Assembly (NCBI GenBank): GCA_023420415.1
Contig: JAEZWF010000052.1
Coordinates: 1-9,482, forward strand
Direction: 5' to 3'
Length of the DNA: 9,482 bases
Origin: Actinomycetes bacterium
Lineage (GTDB): Bacteria > Actinomycetota > Actinomycetes > Actinomycetales > Dermatophilaceae
The position numbers and the translations under genes are program-made. Of the stretch, positions 1-5,841 are shown one piece after another. Below the pieces are notes generated by a model. It saw nothing but the letters and a program-made list of their open reading frames with translations. It was not told where the DNA came from and searched no databases. Each line of letters starts with the position of its first letter. Within the stretch, counting starts at the first letter, position 1.

Positions 1-34
1 ACGTAGAAGGTCCGCCCCGAGCCAGGATTGCCAC

Positions 35-2665
35 ATGTCCCTCTCTCGCTCTCGCTCGCGACGCACACGCTTCCCGTGGCTGCTCGCGATCCTTTGCGCG
101 CTCCCTGTGGGGCTGCTCGGCGCGGCGCCGACGCACTCCGCGGCGCTGTTCGCGGCAGGGTGGGAGCCGTTCGGCTTCCTCACTTCGAGCGCCTACGGTC
201 TGGGCGAAAAGCTCGGGCTCATCGGCTGCCTGATCGTCGCGTTCGGCGGGCTGGGCTACGCCGCGTGGCTGATGAAGCAGGTCTACGCGGCCGACACCGG
301 CACCCCCGCCATGCAGAAGGTGGCGCGGGCGGTCCGCGAGGGGGCCAACGCCTACCTCCGGAGGCAGTTCACCGTCGTCGGAATCCTGATCGTGCTCCTG
401 ACGGGCGTGATCATCGCCTCGAAGTGGCCGTGGGACGCCGGCCCCGGCATGCACTCCGCCGAGGAGCTGAAGACCATCGCCGTCGGTCGCGGGGTCGCAT
501 TCCTGATGGGCGCGTTGTTCTCGGCCGCGGTCGGCTTCACCGGGATGCGGCTCGGCACCGCAGGGAACCTCCGCGTGGCTGCGGCGGCGCGGTCGAACTT
601 TGGCGACGCCATGCGGCTGGCTTACCGCACCGGTACCATCACCGGCATGTTCACGTGCGGGCTGGGGCTGCTGGGCGGCGCCGTCATCCTCCTGGTGTTC
701 GGCGAGCTCGCCTACGAGATCCTCATCGGCTACGGGTTCGGCGGCTCGCTCCTGGCGCTGTTCATGCGCGTGGGCGGCGGCATCTACACGAAGGCGGCCG
801 ACGTCGGCGCCGACCTCGTGGGGAAGGTGGAGGCGAACGTCCCCGAGGACGACCCGCGGAACGCCGCGACCATCGCCGACAACGTCGGCGACAACGTGGG
901 TGACTGCGCCGGCATGGCCGCCGACCTCTTCGAGTCGTATGCCGTGATGCTGGTCGCCGCTCTCATCCTCGGCTCGGCGGCCCTGGGCACCTATGGCCTC
1001 GTGTTCCCGCTGCTGGTGCCGGCGATCGGTGCCGTGACCGCGCTGCTCGGGGTGTTCATCACGCGGGTCAAGCCCGGTGAGAACGCCCTGACGGCGATCA
1101 ACCGCGGCTTCTACATCTCCGCCGTCATCGCGGCCCTGCTGTCCGCTGTCGCCGCCTGGTTCTACCTGCCCGACACCTTCGCCGGGCTCGGCGTCGAGGA
1201 CCAGACCATCGCCGCCCTCGATGGCAACCCGCGCTACGTCGCCATCGGCGCGGTGCTCATCGGCATCGTCCTGGCGGCGATCATCCTGTGGCTCACCGGC
1301 TACTTCACCGGCACGGACAAGCGGCCCACGCGCGACGTGGCCCGCACCTCGCTGACCGGTCCGGCGACCGTGGTGCTCTCGGGCATCGGTGTCGGGTTCG
1401 AGTCGGCCGTCTACACCGCAGTGATCATCGCCGGCGCGGTCTACCTCGCCTTCCTGCTCGGTGGCGGGTCGGTCGTGCTGTCGCTGTTCCTCATCGCGCT
1501 CGCCGGCTGCGGCCTGCTCACCACCGTCGGCGTCATCGTGGCGATGGACACCTTCGGCCCGGTCTCCGACAACGCCCAGGGCATCGCCGAGATGTCGGGC
1601 GACGTCGACGAGGAGGGTGCGCGGATCCTCACCGACCTCGATGCGGTCGGCAACACCACCAAGGCCATCACCAAGGGCATCGCGATCGCGACGGCGGTGC
1701 TCGCCGCGACCGCGCTGTTCGGCTCCTACTCCGATGCGTGGCGCGGCAAGTTCGACCCGATCCTCGCCCAGCTCCAGCAGCAGGCGCAGACCGGTGCGAT
1801 CGGCCAGGGTGAGATCGAGGCGATCCAGAAGCAGCTCGCGACGACCTTCGACCTGCAGATCGTCACGCCGAGCGTGCTCGTCGGTGTGCTGCTGGGTGCC
1901 TCGGTCGTGTTCCTCTTCTCGGGCCTGGCGATCAACGCCGTGACCCGCGCGGCAGGTGCCATCGTGTTCGAGGTCCGCCGCCAGTTCCGGGAGATCCCCG
2001 GCATCATGGAGGGCACCGCTCGTCCCGAGTACGGCCGCGTCGTCGACATCTGCACCAAGGACTCGCTGCGTGAGCTCGCGACGCCGGGTCTGCTGGCAGC
2101 GCTCACCCCGGTGGCCGTCGGCTTCGGTCTGGGCATCGGCCCGCTCGCCGGCTTCCTCGCCGGGGCGATCGGCTCCGGTGCGCTCATGGCCGTGTTCCTG
2201 GCCAACTCCGGTGGCGCGTGGGACAACGCGAAGAAGATCGTCGAGGACGGCACCCACGGCGGCAAGGGCACCGACGCCCACGCCGCGACCGTCATCGGTG
2301 ACACCGTCGGTGACCCGTTCAAGGACACCGCCGGCCCGGCCATCAACCCGCTCATCAAGGTCATGAACCTCGTGTCGGTGCTCATCGCCCCGGCCATCGT
2401 GACCCTGTCGATCGGGCCCGACGAGAACAAGGCCATCCGCTACGGCATCGCCGCGGCGGCGCTGGTCATCGTCATCGCGGCGGTCGCGGTCTCCAAGTCG
2501 CGTGACCTGGCCATCGGTGGTGACGACGACGGCGAGGGCGCCACGCCGCTGGATGCGTCGGCACCCGACTCGGGTGCGGTCGACCGTGACGGCACCGTCG
2601 TCGTCGAGGAGGTCGAGGTCGTGGAGGTCGTCGAGGTCGAGGACGCCCGCCCGCCCCAGCGGTAG
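35..2665 (+). CDS. hppA: Membrane-bound K+-independent proton-pumping pyrophosphatase
   Basis: This 876-residue protein hydrolyses pyrophosphate in the membrane and uses the energy to export protons. Family motifs are all present: DVGADLVGKVE at residues 256-266, the acidic cluster DNVGDNVGDCAG followed by MAADLFESY at 282-302 (D282, D286, D290, D297), EMSGDVDEEGARILTDLD before GNTTK, and near the C-terminus GGKGTDAHAATVIGDTVGDPFKDTAGPAINPL. Lys543 and Thr546 (GNTTKAIT) occupy the positions that separate K+-independent enzymes (Lys) from K+-dependent ones (Ala). Many hydrophobic segments fit the usual 16-17 helices. Two oddities: an Arg/Ser-rich start plus a hydrophobic stretch (13-31) resembling a signal peptide, and an acidic tail (about 822-876) ending in a Val/Glu repeat. 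Bacterial relatives are nearer 700-800 residues, so these ends account for the extra length. The ATG at 35 has a modest AGGA at 24-27. Family and ion class are confident; proton rather than sodium transport is inferred from the class. Confidence 0.97.
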   Translation: MSLSRSRSRRTRFPWLLAILCALPVGLLGAAPTHSAALFAAGWEPFGFLTSSAYGLGEKLGLIGCLIVAFGGLGYAAWLMKQVYAADTGTPAMQKVARAVREGANAYLRRQFTVVGILIVLLTGVIIASKWPWDAGPGMHSAEELKTIAVGRGVAFLMGALFSAAVGFTGMRLGTAGNLRVAAAARSNFGDAMRLAYRTGTITGMFTCGLGLLGGAVILLVFGELAYEILIGYGFGGSLLALFMRVGGGIYTKAADVGADLVGKVEANVPEDDPRNAATIADNVGDNVGDCAGMAADLFESYAVMLVAALILGSAALGTYGLVFPLLVPAIGAVTALLGVFITRVKPGENALTAINRGFYISAVIAALLSAVAAWFYLPDTFAGLGVEDQTIAALDGNPRYVAIGAVLIGIVLAAIILWLTGYFTGTDKRPTRDVARTSLTGPATVVLSGIGVGFESAVYTAVIIAGAVYLAFLLGGGSVVLSLFLIALAGCGLLTTVGVIVAMDTFGPVSDNAQGIAEMSGDVDEEGARILTDLDAVGNTTKAITKGIAIATAVLAATALFGSYSDAWRGKFDPILAQLQQQAQTGAIGQGEIEAIQKQLATTFDLQIVTPSVLVGVLLGASVVFLFSGLAINAVTRAAGAIVFEVRRQFREIPGIMEGTARPEYGRVVDICTKDSLRELATPGLLAALTPVAVGFGLGIGPLAGFLAGAIGSGALMAVFLANSGGAWDNAKKIVEDGTHGGKGTDAHAATVIGDTVGDPFKDTAGPAINPLIKVMNLVSVLIAPAIVTLSIGPDENKAIRYGIAAAALVIVIAAVAVSKSRDLAIGGDDDGEGATPLDASAPDSGAVDRDGTVVVEEVEVVEVVEVEDARPPQR

Positions 2666-2697
2666 GCGGTCGCCCGCGCAACCACGCGGCATACGCC

Positions 2698-2732
2698 AGG
2701 GCCCGTGCACCACACCAAGGTGCACGGGCCCT
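2698..2732 (+). terminator. Strong hairpin terminator after hppA
   Basis: A perfect 14-bp inverted repeat (AGGGCCCGTGCACC at 2698-2711 and GGTGCACGGGCCCT at 2719-2732) encloses a 7-base loop, ACACCAA. It starts 32 bp after the hppA stop codon. No T-tract follows (CGCGCG comes next), which is common in high-GC actinobacteria. It should separate hppA from the AIM24 unit, and its symmetry means it could act in both directions. Confidence 0.85.
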
Positions 2733-2770
2733 CGCGCGTCCGGTGCCAACAACCGCGCTGAGGCTGTCGG

Positions 2771-2794
2771 GCCGCGCTGTCATGGCAGCGCGGC
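2771..2794. repeat. Second inverted repeat in the hppA-AIM24 gap
   Basis: Arms GCCGCGCTG (2771-2779) and CAGCGCGGC (2786-2794) form a perfect 9-bp stem with the 6-base loop TCATGG. It lies 38 bp beyond the main terminator and about 50 bp upstream of the AIM24 start. It could be a secondary terminator or a protein-binding site. At this GC content a stem of this size may also be incidental. Confidence 0.4.
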
Positions 2795-2800
2795 TGGTCG

Positions 2801-2816
2801 ACATCTGCGCGGATGT
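2801..2816. promoter_or_regulatory. Imperfect dyad over the -35 region of the AIM24 promoter
   Basis: The 16-base stretch ACATCTGCGCGGATGT equals its own reverse complement at 14 of 16 positions; the mismatches are at positions 6 and 11. It is centred about 36 bp before the AIM24 ATG, where the -35 contact of the leaderless promoter would fall, and no good -35 hexamer is visible there. This arrangement suggests an operator or activator site, but the regulator is unknown and the call rests only on symmetry and position. Confidence 0.35.
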
Positions 2817-2832
2817 TGCCCGGCCTTGGGCC

Positions 2833-2838
2833 TAGGCT
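2833..2838 (+). promoter_or_regulatory. -10 box (TAGGCT) of a leaderless AIM24 promoter
   Basis: TAGGCT fits the actinobacterial -10 pattern TANNNT and ends 6 bases before the ATG at 2845. Transcription would then begin at or next to the ATG, giving a leaderless mRNA. No convincing Shine-Dalgarno sequence lies before this ATG, which agrees with that reading. The -35 region is weak. Confidence 0.6.
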
Positions 2839-2844
2839 GGCGGC

Positions 2845-3555
2845 ATGCAGAGTCCGTTGTTCGAGCAGTCCAACCTCGAGGTCGAGGTCACGCAGCGGTT
2901 CGCGCTGCAGAACCCGCAGCTGCTGCGCGTGCACCTCGGCGGCGACGTGCTGGCGGTCAAGGGCGCGATGGTCGCCTTCCAGGGGCAGATCCGGTTCGAC
3001 CACGAGAAGGCCGGGTCGGTCGGCAAGCTGTTCAAGAAGGTCGTGACCGGTGAGGACGTCGCGCTCATGCGCGTCTCGGGCCAGGGTGAGGTGTTCTTCG
3101 CGACCGATGCCGGGTTCGTCTACCTCGTCGACCTGGCCGGCGACGCCCTGTCGATCAACGCCCGCAACCTGCTCGCCTTCGACTCCAGCATCGAGTGGGA
3201 CATCCGGCGGGTGCAGGGTGCCGGCATGATGAGCGGCGGCCTGTTCAACACGATGCTCCAGGGCACCGGCACGGTCGCGATCCACACCGTCGGGCAGCCG
3301 GTCGTCCTCGACTGCAGCCAGCAACCCACCTATGTCGACGTGCAGGCCTGTGTCGGCTGGTCGGCGAACCTCGTGCCGCAGGTCGTCTCCAGCATGAACA
3401 TGAAGTCGATGCTGCGTGGCGGCACCGGCGAGGCGTTCCAGTACGCGTTCCACGGCCCCGGCTTCGTCATCGTCCAGCCGAGCGAGTGGACGCCCGTGCA
3501 GCAGTCCGGTGGCGGGGGAGGCGGGTTCAACCTCGGCGGCCTGCTCGACGGCTGA
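2845..3555 (+). CDS. AIM24-family protein
   Basis: This soluble 236-residue protein has the AIM24 domain over nearly its full length (about 1-220). The family is named after a yeast mitochondrial inner-membrane protein and has a beta-rich fold; its biochemical role in bacteria is not established. Recognisable features are the opening LLRVHLGGDVLAVKGAMVAF region, the LLAFDSSIEW motif near 110, GGLFNTMLQGTG near 135, the PTYVDVQACVGWS strand and the closing GTGEAFQYAFHGPGFVIVQPS. No signal peptide or membrane segment is visible. The last residues form an odd Gly-rich tail, GGGGGGFNLGGLLDG. The ATG at 2845 is preceded by a leaderless-type -10 box and no Shine-Dalgarno. The methyltransferase gene starts 11 bp after the stop, so the two are probably cotranscribed. 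Family assignment is confident; function is unknown. Confidence 0.9.
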   Translation: MQSPLFEQSNLEVEVTQRFALQNPQLLRVHLGGDVLAVKGAMVAFQGQIRFDHEKAGSVGKLFKKVVTGEDVALMRVSGQGEVFFATDAGFVYLVDLAGDALSINARNLLAFDSSIEWDIRRVQGAGMMSGGLFNTMLQGTGTVAIHTVGQPVVLDCSQQPTYVDVQACVGWSANLVPQVVSSMNMKSMLRGGTGEAFQYAFHGPGFVIVQPSEWTPVQQSGGGGGGFNLGGLLDG

Positions 3556-3566
3556 CCCGACCACCG

Positions 3567-5066
3567 ATGAGCACCCCACCGCCTGGCGCCGACCCGGCAC
3601 TCGTGGCACGCCTGCGCGCCGACCTGGAGCGCGCGGCATACACCGTCGACACCGTCGAGGAGCTGCTCGGCCCACTCGCCTCGGCCGCCCTGGGACGCGA
3701 GCAGGTCCTTCCGGCGCAACGGGTCACGGCGAGCGCCGGCACACCGCTCGCCACCCTTGTGCGCCTCTTCACCCTCGGCGACGCGGTCGACGCCTCCGAG
3801 GCGGCCACCGCGCTGCCGCAGCTGGGAGTCGATGGCGCGCAACAGCTCGGTCTCGTGCGTCAGGAGGGCCCCGGCGTCGTCGCGACCTGCGACCTGCGGC
3901 CGTATGCCGACGAGGCCCACCAGTGGTGGGTCGCCTCCGACCTGTCCGAGCTCGCGACCCGCGCACCGCTCACGCCCGACCACGTCCTCGGCATCGGCGG
4001 CGCGTCGACGACCCTCGCGTCGTGGACACCGCGACCCCACGTCGAGCGCGCCCTCGATGTCGGCACCGGGTGTGGCGTGCAGGCGCTGCACCTCGCGACC
4101 CACGCCGCCTCGGTGACCGCCACCGACATCTCCGGACGGGCGTTGGCGTATGCCGCGTTCAACGCCGAGCTGAACGGGTCGGACTGGGCGCTCCTGCAGG
4201 GGTCGATGCTGGAACCCGTTGCAGGACAACGGTTCCAGCTCATCGTGAGCAACCCTCCCTTCGTCATCACGCCGCGCTCGCCCGACGTCCCGCTCTTCGA
4301 GTACCGCGACGGCGGGCAGGCAGGGGACGCCCTCGTCGCCGACCTGGTGCGCTCGATCGGTGAGCACCTCGAGCCCGGCGGCATCGCCCAGTTCCTCGGC
4401 AACTGGGAGGTCGTGGGTGAGGCCGACTGGCGCGACCGCGTGAGTGAGTGGGTGGCCGGCTCAGGGCTCGATGCCTGGGTCGTGCAGCGCGAGGTCCAGG
4501 ACCCGGCGCAGTATGCCGAGACGTGGGCTCGCGATGGCGGGCACCACAGTGCCACAAGGGAGTTCGCGACGATGTATGCCGCGTGGCTCGATGACTTCGC
4601 CTCCCGCGGGGTGAGCGCGATCGGCTTCGGCGTCATCACCCTGCAGAAGCCGGTGGAGGAGCGCGAGCCGTTCCTGGACCTGTCCGAGGCTTCCGGGCCG
4701 GTGCAGACGCCGATGGGTCCGGCGGTCCTGGCCGGCCTGCGCGCACGGACGTGGCTGGCCGAGCACACCGACGATGAGCTGCTGGCGGTCGCCTGGAGCG
4801 TCGCGGACGACGTGACCGAGGAACGCCACGGGCGTCCGGGCGAGGCGGACCCGCAGGTGATCCTGCTGCGCCAGGGTGGCGGTTTGCGTCGGGCGGTGCG
4901 GGTCGGCACGGCCGGGGCGGCGCTGGCGAGCGTCTGCGACGGGTCGCTCCCGGCCGCGGCTGCGGTCACCGCGATCGGGTCGATCCTCGAGGTCGACGAG
5001 GAGTCGCTGCGCGCCGAGCTGGTGCCCCTGCTGCGTGCCCTCGTCGCCGACGGCTTCCTCGTCTGA
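3567..5066 (+). CDS. Class I SAM-dependent methyltransferase, three-part
   Basis: This 499-residue methyltransferase has a central Rossmann domain. Motif I is DVGTGCGV (164-171), the acidic residue of the next strand is D187 (TATDIS), and the substrate-amide motif NPPF is at 229-232. An NPP(Y/F) motif is typical of N-methyltransferases acting on glutamine side chains or nucleobases (the PrmC/HemK, RsmC and DNA N6-adenine groups), so a protein, rRNA or DNA substrate is plausible, but nothing identifies it. About 150 residues precede the domain, including a helical start and a region ending in QWWVASDLSELATR. The C-terminal 130 or so residues (from about 370) look helical, possibly winged-helix-like. 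This layout resembles actinobacterial methyltransferases with DUF flanks. I chose the ATG at 3567 because it follows the AIM24 stop by 11 bp and begins a plausible N-terminus. There is no clear Shine-Dalgarno, so translational coupling is likely. The frame is open further upstream but only as an overlap with AIM24. Confidence 0.88.
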   Translation: MSTPPPGADPALVARLRADLERAAYTVDTVEELLGPLASAALGREQVLPAQRVTASAGTPLATLVRLFTLGDAVDASEAATALPQLGVDGAQQLGLVRQEGPGVVATCDLRPYADEAHQWWVASDLSELATRAPLTPDHVLGIGGASTTLASWTPRPHVERALDVGTGCGVQALHLATHAASVTATDISGRALAYAAFNAELNGSDWALLQGSMLEPVAGQRFQLIVSNPPFVITPRSPDVPLFEYRDGGQAGDALVADLVRSIGEHLEPGGIAQFLGNWEVVGEADWRDRVSEWVAGSGLDAWVVQREVQDPAQYAETWARDGGHHSATREFATMYAAWLDDFASRGVSAIGFGVITLQKPVEEREPFLDLSEASGPVQTPMGPAVLAGLRARTWLAEHTDDELLAVAWSVADDVTEERHGRPGEADPQVILLRQGGGLRRAVRVGTAGAALASVCDGSLPAAAAVTAIGSILEVDEESLRAELVPLLRALVADGFLV

Positions 5067-5136
5067 GGCGCCGACGGCGCGCGCTCGGCCGGGGGCGGCA
5101 TACCCCGCTGTAGGCACCCTCCCCGGCCCGCCGCGA

Positions 5137-5145
5137 GTGAGTGAC
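5137..5145. promoter_or_regulatory. Possible upstream half-site of the TetR operator
   Basis: GTGAGTGAC matches the left operator arm GTGAGTGAG at 8 of 9 bases and sits about 60 bp upstream of it, between the methyltransferase stop and the repressor promoter. No matching right arm follows. It could be an auxiliary half-site or chance. Confidence 0.3.
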
Positions 5146-5196
5146 GGGCAGGACGAATGTCATCTCGGGGTGCATTTGCGCACGTCGGAAACCCGT

Positions 5197-5232
5197 TTGT
5201 GAGTGAGTGCTCACTCACTTAACCTTGAGCGC
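5197..5232 (+). promoter_or_regulatory. Leaderless promoter of the TetR-ABC operon
   Basis: A -35 candidate TTGTGA (5197-5202; 4 of 6 matches to TTGACA) and a -10 TAACCT (5220-5225, fits TANNNT) are separated by exactly 17 bp. Seven bases separate the -10 from the ATG at 5233, so the transcript should start at or one base before the start codon. No Shine-Dalgarno precedes that ATG. The operator palindrome fills the spacer. Confidence 0.65.
5199..5218. promoter_or_regulatory. Palindromic TetR-type operator
   Basis: Perfect 9-bp arms GTGAGTGAG (5199-5207) and CTCACTCAC (5210-5218) flank a 2-base centre, TG. Length and symmetry are typical of TetR-family operators, and the site lies 14 bp before the repressor gene. 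It covers the spacer of the predicted promoter and part of the -35, so bound repressor would block RNA polymerase directly. The regulator assignment rests on adjacency. Confidence 0.85.
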
Positions 5233-5841
5233 ATGTCCCGTGCACGTCCCATGTCACCCGCCGACCGACGGGCGTCGATCATCGAGGCCACCCTGCCGCT
5301 GTTGCGCGAGAAGGGAATGGCGGTGAGCACCAAGGAGATCGCCAAAGCGGCCGGCATCGCCGAGGGCACGATCTTCCGGGTGTTCGACAACAAGGAGGAG
5401 ATCGTCCACGCGTGCCTGCACGAGGTGCTCGACAACAAGGCGCTCGTGGTCGAGGTCGGCCAGGTCGACCGCGAGCTCGGGCTGCGTGACCGGCTGGCCG
5501 TCGCGGTCGGCATCATGCAGGACCACCTCAAGGAGCTGTTCAACCTGATGGTGGTGCTCCAGTCGAGCGGCCGACCGTTGCAGCGTCCCGACCACGCCGA
5601 CGCCGAACGGCGGCGCAAGGAGGCCTCGGCCGAGCTCGACGCGGCCTTCGTGGACCTCATCGGCGCCGATGCGGCGCAGCTGCGGATCCCGGCCAAGGAC
5701 TTCCTGGCCTACCTGCGCATGCTCACCCTCTCCAGCGTCCACCCGATGCTCGAGGGCACCAATGCCAGCGCGGAGGAGCTCGTCGGCATCCTCCTCGAGG
5801 GCGCGCTGGCCAAACCATCCGACCCGAGGGGGAAGAAGTAA
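5233..5841 (+). CDS. TetR-family transcriptional repressor
   Basis: This 202-residue regulator has the TetR N-terminal DNA-binding domain at about residues 13-60. Its helix-turn-helix runs STKEIAKAAGIAEGTIFRVF (32-51) and is followed by DNKEEIV. The helical C-terminal ligand-binding and dimerisation half has no recognisable ligand signature. It probably represses its own operon through the palindrome just upstream and is released when a substrate of the adjacent exporter binds. I chose the ATG at 5233, seven bases after the -10 box. An in-frame GTG at 5203 lies inside the operator and would be upstream of the -10, so it is unlikely. ATG at 5251 (residue 7) is an alternative. The TAA stop directly abuts the GTG of the first ABC gene, so the genes are coupled. 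Confidence 0.93.
   Translation: MSRARPMSPADRRASIIEATLPLLREKGMAVSTKEIAKAAGIAEGTIFRVFDNKEEIVHACLHEVLDNKALVVEVGQVDRELGLRDRLAVAVGIMQDHLKELFNLMVVLQSSGRPLQRPDHADAERRRKEASAELDAAFVDLIGADAAQLRIPAKDFLAYLRMLTLSSVHPMLEGTNASAEELVGILLEGALAKPSDPRGKK
5827..5833 (+). promoter_or_regulatory. Ribosome binding site for the first ABC gene
   Basis: AGGGGGA ends 8 bases before the GTG at 5842 and lies within the last codons of the repressor gene. It supports the GTG start immediately after the TAA. Confidence 0.7.

Noticed and set aside
28..903. Alternate-frame open frame overlapping the hppA start
   Set aside because: The product is almost all Arg, Gly, Ala and His; the overlapping frame encodes a clear pyrophosphatase.
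3195..3566. Upstream extension of the methyltransferase frame into AIM24
   Set aside because: The extended residues are Arg/His-rich shadow sequence inside the AIM24 gene. The ATG at 3567 gives a normal N-terminus just after the AIM24 stop.
2440..3675. Long antisense open frame (411 codons) across the hppA end and AIM24
   Set aside because: It overlaps two well-recognised genes, crosses a terminator, and its translation is rich in Arg, His and Asp with no family motif. This is the usual shadow frame in high-GC DNA.
5070..5089. Weak hairpin (GCCGA...TCGGC) just after the methyltransferase stop
   Set aside because: A 5-bp stem with a 10-base loop and no T-tract is too weak to call a terminator in DNA of this GC content.
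3860..5218. Antisense open frame (452 codons) opposite the methyltransferase
   Set aside because: The methyltransferase motifs lie on the + strand. The antisense product is Ser/Arg/Pro-rich low-complexity sequence without recognisable domains.
5203..5232. GTG at 5203 as the start of the TetR gene
   Set aside because: It lies inside the operator palindrome and upstream of the -10 box, has no Shine-Dalgarno, and would add ten residues before a well-placed ATG at 5233.
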